From: Metabacillus sp. KUDC1714
GTDB lineage: Bacteria; Bacillota; Bacilli; Bacillales; Bacillaceae
Assembly: GCF_014217835.1 (NCBI RefSeq)
Contig: NZ_CP055263.1
Location: 2,359,501-2,423,500, forward strand
Direction of reading: 5' to 3'
DNA length: 64,000 bases
The notes beneath the pieces were generated by a model that did not search any database, was not told the DNA's origin, and worked only from the letters and a program-made list of their open reading frames with translations. Positions 38,352 through 46,153 of the stretch are shown here, piece after piece (position 1 is the stretch's first letter; the number at the start of each line of letters is the position of its first letter). The position numbers and the translations under genes were made by a program.

Positions 38352-38408
38352 ATGGGCAAAAAGAATGTTTCTCATTTTTTTTCAAATAAAATAGACGACC
38401 TTAACTAA
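38352..38408 (+). CDS. Possible small ORF of 18 codons
   Basis: A very strong Shine-Dalgarno, GGAAGGGGAGGA, lies 9 nt before the ATG at 38352, and the frame gives MGKKNVSHFFSNKIDDLN and a TAA stop. The last codons fall inside the hairpin that ends the convergent LysR gene. It may be a real peptide, a remnant of a longer gene, or chance. Confidence 0.3.
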   Translation: MGKKNVSHFFSNKIDDLN

Positions 38409-38421
38409 GGATCGTCTATTT
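38385..38421 (-). terminator. Terminator of the LysR gene
   Basis: Read on the minus strand, AAATAGACGATCC pairs with GGTCGTCTATTT and is followed by a T-rich stretch. Confidence 0.65.
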
Positions 38422-38428
38422 GAAGTAT

Positions 38429-39319
38429 TCATGAATTTTTATTTGTCAGATGTTCCTTCGTAAACTGTAACCATTCCTTTGCTGCAGTAGAAAGATATTT
38501 GTTTTTTCCCCAAATGAGGGCGAGGTTCCACCTGATCGAAGGATTTACTATTTTTACAGTTCGGACATTCTTGTTTAAATAACGGCAAATGCTTTCTGGT
38601 AAAAGGGATATTCCAAGCTTTGAGGCAACCATTTCTTCAATAAAGGACCATTGGGAACTTTCAGAAATAATATGTGGATTAAAGCCAATATTATTACAAG
38701 CATTTATGATCCTGTCATTTAAAACAAAGTCCTTATTAAAAAGAATAAAGGATTCATTTGCTAATTCTGCTAAATTAACTTCAATTTGATTGGCTAATGG
38801 GTGTGTTGGGTGGAGGATTAGTTTCAAGTCCTCCTCCATAAAAGAAAAATGTTCAAACATTTCATTGTTAGTTGGAAGGACCACAACACCTACATCAAGG
38901 AGATTGTTATCCACATCATCTTCTATCTTCTTTGATCCATCTTCAACAAATTGAAAGGTAATCCCTGGATACTTTTCGTGAAAACAGCCAATTATTTTAA
39001 GGAAAAAGTGAGCATCAAATATAGGTGGTAAACCAATTCTAATATGTCCTTTATTCAAGCCTAAAAGATTATCTAACTCTATTTCTAAATTCGTAAACGC
39101 TTTGTCGATCAACTTTGCTTGTTCTAATATCGTATGTCCTGCATCGGTTAAGAGAAGCTTTTTTCGAGAGCGATCAAATAATGGCACACCTAATTCTGTT
39201 TCAAGGTTTTTAATCATTTTACTAATGGTAGGTTGAGTTATAAATAGGTGCTCGGCTGCCCGGGAGAAGCTATTATTATTTGCAACTTCAATAAAGTATT
39301 GTAATTGTTTGATATCCAA
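38429..39319 (-). CDS. LysR family transcriptional regulator (CidR-like)
   Basis: This 296-aa LysR protein has its helix-turn-helix near residues 18-37 (SFSRAAEHLFITQPTISKMIKNLE) and a C-terminal effector-binding domain. The start DIKQLQYFIEVANNNSFSRAAEHLFITQPTISKMI closely follows CidR, the activator of cid holin-like genes and acetate overflow functions in staphylococci and bacilli. The reading frame is open to 39379, but only the TTG at 39319 has a ribosome binding site (AGGTGG, 6-nt spacer). No cid or lrg gene is adjacent, so the target is not shown here. Confidence 0.8.
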   Translation of the reverse strand: MDIKQLQYFIEVANNNSFSRAAEHLFITQPTISKMIKNLETELGVPLFDRSRKKLLLTDAGHTILEQAKLIDKAFTNLEIELDNLLGLNKGHIRIGLPPIFDAHFFLKIIGCFHEKYPGITFQFVEDGSKKIEDDVDNNLLDVGVVVLPTNNEMFEHFSFMEEDLKLILHPTHPLANQIEVNLAELANESFILFNKDFVLNDRIINACNNIGFNPHIISESSQWSFIEEMVASKLGISLLPESICRYLNKNVRTVKIVNPSIRWNLALIWGKNKYLSTAAKEWLQFTKEHLTNKNS

Positions 39320-39410
39320 TGAATTCCACCTACTTGTATAATCTAGTACAGGTATTAATGTATCATTAATCTGCGACAATTCAAGTAATGTGGAACTCGA
39401 TAGATAAATT

Positions 39411-39581
39411 TTAACTGCAGGATTTTAAAAATATCTGTGTTTCAAAAATAAGTCTATCTAATTCCTCACTATATTTAATTGTTTCAGGATTATTGAATCC
39501 CTTTGTTTGTGCTGTGACAATCATAAGTTTTCTTACTAGATTTATCTTATATGTTAATTCAGAGTAATATTTTGTATTCAT
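39411..39581 (-). CDS. Spo0E-like aspartyl-phosphate phosphatase
   Basis: This 56-aa mini-protein has the Spo0E/Rap-independent phosphatase pattern: a first helix (ELTYKINLVRKLMIVTAQTKG), a turn (FNNPETI), and the second helix YSEELDRLIFE carrying the S-x-E-L-D signature. Such proteins dephosphorylate Spo0A~P and delay sporulation. A Shine-Dalgarno GGGAG is 9 nt before the ATG. It lies just upstream of the LysR gene on the same strand and is short enough to escape routine gene calling. Confidence 0.75.
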   Translation of the reverse strand: MNTKYYSELTYKINLVRKLMIVTAQTKGFNNPETIKYSEELDRLIFETQIFLKSCS

Positions 39582-39742
39582 ATTTCATAGCTCCCATTAA
39601 AAGGTATGTTAAATATATCTATATTATTAATGATTTTGGTGGATTTTGAAATACCTTCGACAATTCTTCTATTAAAAAGACATTTTCTTTAAGTTCTTCA
39701 TAGTGAGTCGACTAAAAACGATTAAATATGTTTAAAATCGAG

Positions 39743-39778
39743 AAACCTTCCATATTGTTAGCGGAAGGGTTTTTATGT
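39743..39778 (+). terminator. Terminator-like hairpin without an obvious upstream gene
   Basis: AAACCTTCC pairs with GGAAGGGTTTTT around ATATTGTTAGC. On the plus strand no gene precedes it; it may end antisense transcription or be a remnant. The rest of 39582-39925 holds no recognised feature. Confidence 0.5.
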
Positions 39779-39925
39779 TTAAGAATAAAAAGTCTGAATC
39801 AGTTGCTAATATATTGGCGTTATCAATTTAAAAATTGTAAGAAAACGCATAACAAGGATTAAATCGGAAAAGATAAATTTAACCAGAGGCGAAAATTTAT
39901 GGTAAGGAATTGGTGGGAGTGACAG

Positions 39926-40138
39926 GTGGAAAAGGAAAAAATAAGCTCACTTCAACTTTTTTATATTCTCATTGGATTTGAATTTGGAACATTATCTTTA
40001 TTAATAGGAAGAGACTTTGTAACACATTTAGAAATAGCTTTTAAGTATCTTAACATATATGTTCTTACTTTGATGCACATCATCTTACCGATTTTATTTT
40101 TCTGTATTGCATTTATTCGTAAAAAAGTTCTGTCGTAA
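39926..40138 (+). pseudogene. Internally deleted GerB-type germinant receptor remnant
   Basis: This 70-codon frame begins like a GerB permease-type subunit (EKISSLQLFYILIGFEFGT; compare EKISLWQLYIIIICFQIGS in the intact gene at 43440). It ends like the GerB C-terminus (FVTHLEIAFKYLNIY, then ILPILFFCIAFIRKK). The roughly 300 residues between are missing. The frame is intact, starts with GTG and has a ribosome binding site (GGTGGGAG), so it may still be translated. It lies directly upstream of gerA copy 1, where a gerB could have stood. Confidence 0.6.
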
Positions 40139-40169
40139 TATTGATCATCCTATTGGGAGGTGCATGGAA

Positions 40170-41735
40170 ATGAAAATGAATAGATGGATGAAACTTCTAA
40201 GCTCTACTCAAAAAGTTATGAATAAAAATAGCAATACCCATACCAATAAGGATGAGACTGATTATTTAACAGGAACTCTTGAAGAAGATTTTTATAAAAT
40301 TAGAAGAATGTTTGAAGGATCTTCAGACTTTACTTATCGGAAATTTGACATAAATAAAACGTATACTGCAATTATTCTATACCTTGATGGACTAGTAGAT
40401 ATGAAAAGAATGGAAAATAGTATTTTGGAGCCATTATTAAACCATAATCAAGATTTACAAAAAAAAACTCACCTAACTATTGTAGATATTGAAGATGTAA
40501 TAAGCTCAGGACAAGTTGAAAAAGGAGAAACTATTCAACAACTTGCTGATCATTTATTTATTGGTGGGACAGTAATTCTCATTGATGGGTTTAAACAAAC
40601 GCTTTTAATAAGTGAACAATCATGGGCACAACGATCAGTCGATGAGCCAGCTTCAGAAGCAGTAGTACTAGGGCCAAGAGAGGGCTTTACTGAAAATATA
40701 CGAACAAATACAAGCATGCTTCGTAGGAGGATTAAATCCCCTCAACTTAAATTGGAAAGCATGAAGTTAGGAAGACTTTCTAAAACGGAAATAGTTATAA
40801 CCTATATAGAAGGTATTGCAGAGTCGTCATTGGTTGAAGAAGTACGAAGTAGACTAAGACGGATAGACATTGATGCCATTGAGGATAGTGGATATATTGT
40901 AGAATTTATTGAGGATAATCCTTACTCTGTATTTCCACAAGTATTACAAACGGAAAGGCCGGATCGTGTTGTTGGGAACCTCCTTGAGGGAAGAGTTGGG
41001 ATAATTGTTGAAAACAGTCCATTTGTACTTGTTGTACCAGTTACTTTTTTTCAAATGATGGCTTCTCCAGAAGATTATTATGGAAGATTCCTTATGGCAT
41101 CGTTTATACGATGCATCAGGTATTTATTTTTATTAATTGCATTGTTGTTTCCGTCCATTTATATTGCGGTAACAACCTTTCATCAGGAATTATTACCAAC
41201 AAATCTCTTGTTTAGTGTCGCTGCCTCTAGAGAGAAGGTACCGTTCCCGGCGGTAGTAGAAGCATTGTTAATGGAAATAACATTTGAAGCTTTAAGGGAG
41301 GCTGGTTTGCGGCTACCTAGACCAATTGGATCAACAGTTAGTATTGTCGGTGCATTAGTAATCGGTCAGGCAGCAGTTGAAGCAGGGATTGTTTCCGCTC
41401 CCTTGGTTATCGTTGTTTCCATTACAGGGATTGCTTCGTTTATGTTCCCTAGTTACAGTTTGACAGGGGCGATTCGTCTTCTTCGTTTTTTGATGATGTT
41501 CTTAGCTGCACTGCTCGGATTTTATGGGATTCTGTTAGGCGTATTTTTTATATTGGTTCATCTTGTCCAGCTCCGTTCATTTGGGGTTCCTTATTTGGCA
41601 CCTATTGCTCCTTTTAATTTCAATAATCTTAAGGATGTCATAATTAGGGTTCCATGGTGGGGAATGAATGAAAGACCAGAACAAACTGCTAAAAGGAATT
41701 TAAAGAGGTTAGCTTCAAAGAGACGTAAATATTAA
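40170..41735 (+). CDS. Spore germination protein, GerA family (A subunit, copy 1)
   Basis: This is the A subunit (521 aa) of a nutrient germinant receptor in the inner spore membrane. The N-terminal soluble domain carries RSVDEPASEAVVLGPREGFTENIRTNTSMLRRRIKSPQL, and the membrane part has AVTTFHQELLPTNLL and FGVPYLAPIAPFN, all GerA hallmarks. The frame is open from 40107. GGGAGG lies 3 nt before the ATG at 40164 but 9 nt before the ATG at 40170, so the latter is used. It resembles YfkQ. The C subunit gene follows at once. Expression in the forespore is expected from family knowledge. Confidence 0.92.
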   Translation: MKMNRWMKLLSSTQKVMNKNSNTHTNKDETDYLTGTLEEDFYKIRRMFEGSSDFTYRKFDINKTYTAIILYLDGLVDMKRMENSILEPLLNHNQDLQKKTHLTIVDIEDVISSGQVEKGETIQQLADHLFIGGTVILIDGFKQTLLISEQSWAQRSVDEPASEAVVLGPREGFTENIRTNTSMLRRRIKSPQLKLESMKLGRLSKTEIVITYIEGIAESSLVEEVRSRLRRIDIDAIEDSGYIVEFIEDNPYSVFPQVLQTERPDRVVGNLLEGRVGIIVENSPFVLVVPVTFFQMMASPEDYYGRFLMASFIRCIRYLFLLIALLFPSIYIAVTTFHQELLPTNLLFSVAASREKVPFPAVVEALLMEITFEALREAGLRLPRPIGSTVSIVGALVIGQAAVEAGIVSAPLVIVVSITGIASFMFPSYSLTGAIRLLRFLMMFLAALLGFYGILLGVFFILVHLVQLRSFGVPYLAPIAPFNFNNLKDVIIRVPWWGMNERPEQTAKRNLKRLASKRRKY

Positions 41736-41764
41736 ATCGCTTCTAAGAGGGCAGGATGGTACAG

Positions 41765-42919
41765 ATGAAAACAACTAGAATATTGGTCATTTTAGCAATG
41801 TCAGTCTTCTTGCTATCTGGTTGCTGGAATCGAATTGAAATAAATGATATTGCAATCGTTACTGCTGTTGGTTTAGATCTAGAGGACGATAAAATTCGTT
41901 TATCACTTCAAGTAGCGGTCCCATCAAAGCTAGGTCCAACTAGTGGTACAACAGGTAGTGGTGAAAATAGTACTTTTATGATTTCAGATACTGGTGACAC
42001 ACTTTCTGAAGCATATAGACATCTTCAAGGAAAGTTATCAAGACGCATATTCTTTTCTCATAGTAGGGTTTTAATAATAGGGGAAGAACTCGCTAAAAAG
42101 GGTGTTTCCCATATTCTTGATTTCTATTCAAGGTTTCATGAACCTCGTATGAATAGCTATATTATGTTTACAAAAGGTAAAGCCTTTGAAATTATCAAGA
42201 ATAGACCTACATTAGAAAGTGTCACAGCTGAAGAAACAAGGGAGCTAACGAAGCTTAGTGTGGGGTTGTCTGTAAATATTAAAGAGTTTCTCGATATGCT
42301 TCTTACTGAAGGCTTAGAGCCGGTAGCTCCTCAATTTGCGTCAGAACCAATGGAAAAAGGAGGTAGTGGTAGTGCTGAGACTGATAAAACACAAGCAATC
42401 ATTGGAGCAGCAGTATTTAAAGATGATAAATTGGTTGGGTGGATGAACGATTCGCAAACGAGAGGGATTTTATGGTTGCGAGATGAAATGGAACTTGGAG
42501 TCATTACCGTCAAAGTCCCAGAAGAAAAGGGTGGTGGCCATATTAGTACGAATATTATTCGAACGGAAACAAAAATTGTTCCTAAAATTAAAAATGGAGA
42601 GATAAAAATAGCTGTAAAAACTACATCAGAAATGAATGTAATGGAAAACGCTTCTGAATTAAATTTAGATGATTCGAAAAACATCGATAAGTTACAAATT
42701 GAGATCGAGAAGGAAGTTAAAGACAGAATTCAAAGTGTATTAGATAAGTCAAAAGATGATCTTGGTACAGATATATTTGGTTTTGGAGAAGCTGTATATA
42801 AAAAATATCCAAAACAATGGAATGAGAAATATAAAAAAGATTGGAATGAAAGATTTACAGAATTAGAAGTATCGATTCATCCTACTGTTTACGTAAGAAG
42901 AATCGGTTTAACAAAATAG
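41765..42919 (+). CDS. Spore germination lipoprotein, GerC family (copy 1)
   Basis: This is the C subunit (384 aa) of the receptor, a lipoprotein on the outer face of the inner spore membrane. The signal peptide ends in LLSGC with Cys20 as the acylated residue, then WNRIEINDIAIVTAVGLD as in all GerC proteins. The conserved C-terminal FGFGEAVYKKYPKQW block is present. The ATG at 41756 is too close to its AGGG, so the ATG at 41765, 9 nt after GCAGG, is preferred. It pairs with the A subunit upstream. Confidence 0.92.
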   Translation: MKTTRILVILAMSVFLLSGCWNRIEINDIAIVTAVGLDLEDDKIRLSLQVAVPSKLGPTSGTTGSGENSTFMISDTGDTLSEAYRHLQGKLSRRIFFSHSRVLIIGEELAKKGVSHILDFYSRFHEPRMNSYIMFTKGKAFEIIKNRPTLESVTAEETRELTKLSVGLSVNIKEFLDMLLTEGLEPVAPQFASEPMEKGGSGSAETDKTQAIIGAAVFKDDKLVGWMNDSQTRGILWLRDEMELGVITVKVPEEKGGGHISTNIIRTETKIVPKIKNGEIKIAVKTTSEMNVMENASELNLDDSKNIDKLQIEIEKEVKDRIQSVLDKSKDDLGTDIFGFGEAVYKKYPKQWNEKYKKDWNERFTELEVSIHPTVYVRRIGLTK

Positions 42920-42952
42920 TATCATATCACTTAGTAAGAGAAGGTTTGATAT

Positions 42953-43117
42953 ATGTCTAAGTTTTTGTTGATTTTCGTCATTTTTGTCATCATCTTTGCG
43001 TTTGAAATCCCAAGATTAGTTAGGAAAAAAGAAATAAAAGAATTAATTGTTTTTTCCTGTCTTGGGTTGATTGGGTTCATTTTAAGTATCATGTTGGTTA
43101 TTCGATCGTTTATTTAA
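42953..43117 (+). CDS. Small membrane protein of germinant-receptor operon
   Basis: This 54-aa protein has two hydrophobic segments around a charged loop (RLVRKKEIKE). Its start is supported by GAAGG 8 nt upstream. Small two-helix D-subunit proteins are known in Bacillales ger operons, and B. subtilis yfkQRST has a small gene at this place. Its stop lies 2 bp before a remnant of element R2, so the C-terminus may have been shortened. Confidence 0.6.
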   Translation: MSKFLLIFVIFVIIFAFEIPRLVRKKEIKELIVFSCLGLIGFILSIMLVIRSFI

Positions 43118-43119
43118 AA

Positions 43120-43153
43120 GGCTGTTTTCGCAAACTTTGTTGCTTTTTAAGAA
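43120..43153 (+). repeat. Internally deleted R2 remnant
   Basis: GGCTGTTTTCGCAAACTTTG and TTGCTTTT match the left end of element R2, and GAAAAG its right end. The central 180 bp are missing. It lies between the two small genes of the germinant-receptor cluster. Confidence 0.55.
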
Positions 43154-43176
43154 AAGACTGATCATCGATCAGTCTT
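43154..43176. repeat. Perfect hairpin between two ger genes
   Basis: AAGACTGAT and ATCAGTCTT form a 9-bp perfect stem around CATCG, with no T-run. It could act on mRNA processing within the operon; this is inference. Confidence 0.45.
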
Positions 43177-43210
43177 GACGACGTGAAAATACGGTTGTAG
43201 GAAGGTTTCG

Positions 43211-43438
43211 ATGAGAGTATTCATGTTTCTAATGATCCTGACAATTCTTACTGTCCTTGTAGCAAGAATCGATGCATTTATATATAAGAGTGATTTGATA
43301 ACCGAAATACTCAAAATCCTTAGTTTAGCACCTGGTACAAATAAATGGATGGTGTTTGTTTTTTTATTCATTGGGTTTCTTTATACAATTGTAGCCGGAA
43401 TTAAGGGAAAGCTTCAAAAGAATGGAATGAAATCCTAG
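43211..43438 (+). CDS. Small two-helix membrane protein, GerD-subunit-like
   Basis: This 75-aa protein has two clear membrane helices (about residues 2-23 and 46-65) and a basic C-terminus, as in the D-subunit proteins of Bacillus ger operons that modulate receptor function. AGGAAGG precedes the ATG. The next gene, a complete gerB, starts 1 bp after the stop, so they are surely coupled. The D-subunit role is inferred from size, topology and position. Confidence 0.68.
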   Translation: MRVFMFLMILTILTVLVARIDAFIYKSDLITEILKILSLAPGTNKWMVFVFLFIGFLYTIVAGIKGKLQKNGMKS

Positions 43439-43439
43439 T

Positions 43440-44555
43440 ATGAGTAATCTTGTAGAGAAGATATCTCTTTGGCAGTTATACATTATTATTATATGCTTTC
43501 AAATTGGCAGTGCAGCCTTGGTTGGGATCGGTAATGATGCGAAGCAAGATGCTTGGATAGCTGTTATTCTCGCCACATTAATAGGGATATTTATTGTACT
43601 TTATTATGTATTTTTATTATCAAGGCTACCTGGGAAAAATATTTTCGAAATATATGTCTTTTGTTTTGGGAAATGGGTTGGAAAGCTTATCACTCTTTTG
43701 TATGTAATCTACTTTTTTTATCTTTCAGCAAGAGTATTAAGAGATTTTTGTGAGCTACTAGTTTCAACAATTTTTGAGTTTACTCCAATCGAAGTTATCT
43801 GTATTACGATGATGCTTGTCATCATTTATATGCTACAACATGGTTTAGAAGTGTTAGGACGTACAAGTGAAGTTTTCTTTCCATATGTTGTGACATTTAT
43901 CGTTACAACAGGATTAGGCATATGGTTTTCAGGAGGCTTAGAATTTCATCATTTATTGCCGGTGCTTTCAAATGGGCTTGGGCCTATATTTAAAGCAATA
44001 TTTCCGCAATTGCTAACCTTTCCATTTGGTGAAGCTATTGCCTTTACAGTTATTATCGTTTATGTAGGGAAAACTAAGAAGGTTGGAAGGGTAAGTGCCG
44101 CAGCTGTTTTAACTAGTGGTTTATTGTTAACATACGGCTCTCTTGTTCAAATTGCAACGTTAGGAATAGATTTAAAAGAAAGAGCAAATTTTCCCTTACT
44201 AAGTGCTTCACGTGAAATATCATTGTTGAGTTTTATAGAACGGGTGGATTTGATCATTGTTTTTTTCGTTATGTTTGGAATTATTGTAAAGGTAAGTATT
44301 TTCTTTTACGGTGGATTAAAAGGGCTTGAGCTTATTACGAAAAGACCTTATCGTACCATGACCATTCCGATGGGTACCATAATTGGGTTTCTCACAGTAG
44401 TTATTAGCAATAACTTTGTAGAACACATAGAGGAAGGTCTCAAGTTTGTTCCCCTATATATGCATATTCCATTTCAGTTTGTTTTCCCTGCTATAGTGCT
44501 CCCTATTTTATTATGGAAAACGAAGAAGAAGCAGGAAAAGGAGTCTAGTCTATGA
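43440..44555 (+). CDS. Spore germination protein, GerB family (B subunit)
   Basis: This is the B subunit (371 aa), an APC-superfamily membrane protein with about ten helices that binds the nutrient germinant. EKISLWQLYIIIICFQIGSAALVGIG is the first helix, and PLYMHIPFQFVFPAIVLPILLW is near the end. It is the only complete B gene in the cluster. It follows the small gene by 1 bp and overlaps the next gerA by 4 bp. It resembles YfkT. It may therefore serve one or both A/C pairs. Confidence 0.92.
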   Translation: MSNLVEKISLWQLYIIIICFQIGSAALVGIGNDAKQDAWIAVILATLIGIFIVLYYVFLLSRLPGKNIFEIYVFCFGKWVGKLITLLYVIYFFYLSARVLRDFCELLVSTIFEFTPIEVICITMMLVIIYMLQHGLEVLGRTSEVFFPYVVTFIVTTGLGIWFSGGLEFHHLLPVLSNGLGPIFKAIFPQLLTFPFGEAIAFTVIIVYVGKTKKVGRVSAAAVLTSGLLLTYGSLVQIATLGIDLKERANFPLLSASREISLLSFIERVDLIIVFFVMFGIIVKVSIFFYGGLKGLELITKRPYRTMTIPMGTIIGFLTVVISNNFVEHIEEGLKFVPLYMHIPFQFVFPAIVLPILLWKTKKKQEKESSL

Positions 44556-46153
44556 GTAAACTTTCTTATATGTTTCAGCGGAGAAAAAATAAAAAAAGTG
44601 GAGAAACAACTGAGAAAGAGATTTTTGACAAGGAAGGTATTCCAAAGGATTATGACCATAAGCTAGAAATTAATTTAAAGAGTTTGCATGAGTTATTTTA
44701 TCAAACATCTGATTATCAAAATATTGATATTAAAATAGGAAGCAGGAACGGTTGTGTTTGCTATTTAGGTACGACACTGAATAAAAATGAGCTTAATTCA
44801 CAAGTATTAGAACCTTTAAGAGATGCATTTAAAGAGGCTAAAGAAGATGATAAAGATATCGATAAAATAAGGGAAGCCTATTTTCCAGCAGTTGCATATG
44901 AGTATGCAGAGACTCTTCATCAGATTGTTTGGCAGATACTCAATGGCTTTGCAGTTATATTAGTAGATGAACAAATAAAGGCCTTGGGTTTGAACATTGG
45001 TGGTATGGAAAAAAGATCAATTGATGAGCCAAGTACACAAACGATAATTCGAGGACCAAAAGATGGTTTTGTAGAAGATATTGATACAAATATCGGTTTA
45101 GTTAGAAGAAGAATAAAGAATCCACGACTAGTGTTTGAAAATTTCCATGTTGGAAGTGATTCACATACAAAGCTAGTAATTGGTTATATGAAGGGAATTG
45201 TTAATGAGGATATATTAGATGAAGTTAAACAGAGAGTAAAAAAAATAAAAACATCAGGTGTGTTAGACACTGGAAATATAGAGGAGTTTATTGCAGATGA
45301 TAACTTTACCTTTTTTCCGCTCATTTTCAACACTGAGCGTCCAGACAGTATTAGTGGGAATTTGTTAGAAGGGAAAATTGCTATTTTTCTTGATGGGACT
45401 CCATTTGTATTAATCGTTCCCTCTGTTTTCACTGATTTCTTTCAGTCAGCAGAAGACTATTACCAACCTTTTTTTATGACAAGCTTTATCCGAATCATTC
45501 GCTATATTGCTTTTATGATCGCCTTAACATTTCCCTCTTTGTATGTGGCGATAACAACTTATCATCATGAGCTTTTACCGACTCCGCTTTTAATTAGTGT
45601 TCAAGGTCAAAGGGAAGGTGTACCATTTCCAGCTGTTATTGAAATATTAATAATGGAGCTTACATTTGAAGTATTGCGCGAAGCGGGGGTAAGGATGCCT
45701 AGAGCAGTTGGGCAAACGCTATCCATAGTTGGAGCACTTGTAATCGGACAAGCTGCGGTTGAAGCTGGATTAGTTTCCAATGTATTAGTTATTGTTGTAT
45801 CATTCTCTGCTATCGCCAGCTTTGTATCTCCAATATATAATTTTTCAATCGCTGCTCGCCTTATAAGGTTTATTTTAATTTTTATGGCTGCTTCCTTAGG
45901 GTTATATGGAATTCTTATCTCTCTCATTATAATGGTTATTCATTTGGTAAGTTTACGAACATTTGGAGTCCCGTATTTAACACCTGTAGCTCCATTTAAA
46001 TTAAAGGACCAGAAAGACGTCTTTATAAGATTCCCTATTTGGTCAGATAGAAATAGACCTTCCTACTTAGTAACAGATGCTCCAGTAAAAGAGGAAGGGG
46101 CGTCACCACCTTCTCCACCGGATTCGAGTTCAAGGGGAGAGAATACAAAATGA
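44552..46153 (+). CDS. Spore germination protein, GerA family (A subunit, copy 2)
   Basis: This is a second A subunit (533 aa), clearly paralogous to the one at 40170: RSIDEPSTQTIIRGPKDGFVEDIDTNIGLVRRRIKNPRL, ITTYHHELLPTPLL and FGVPYLTPVAPF. It has a long charged N-terminus (KNKKSGETTEKEIFDKEG) and a proline/serine-rich C-terminal tail. AAAGGAG precedes the ATG, which overlaps the gerB stop. It overlaps gerC copy 2 by 4 bp, so B2-A2-C2 form a tightly coupled unit. Confidence 0.92.
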   Translation: MSKLSYMFQRRKNKKSGETTEKEIFDKEGIPKDYDHKLEINLKSLHELFYQTSDYQNIDIKIGSRNGCVCYLGTTLNKNELNSQVLEPLRDAFKEAKEDDKDIDKIREAYFPAVAYEYAETLHQIVWQILNGFAVILVDEQIKALGLNIGGMEKRSIDEPSTQTIIRGPKDGFVEDIDTNIGLVRRRIKNPRLVFENFHVGSDSHTKLVIGYMKGIVNEDILDEVKQRVKKIKTSGVLDTGNIEEFIADDNFTFFPLIFNTERPDSISGNLLEGKIAIFLDGTPFVLIVPSVFTDFFQSAEDYYQPFFMTSFIRIIRYIAFMIALTFPSLYVAITTYHHELLPTPLLISVQGQREGVPFPAVIEILIMELTFEVLREAGVRMPRAVGQTLSIVGALVIGQAAVEAGLVSNVLVIVVSFSAIASFVSPIYNFSIAARLIRFILIFMAASLGLYGILISLIIMVIHLVSLRTFGVPYLTPVAPFKLKDQKDVFIRFPIWSDRNRPSYLVTDAPVKEEGASPPSPPDSSSRGENTK

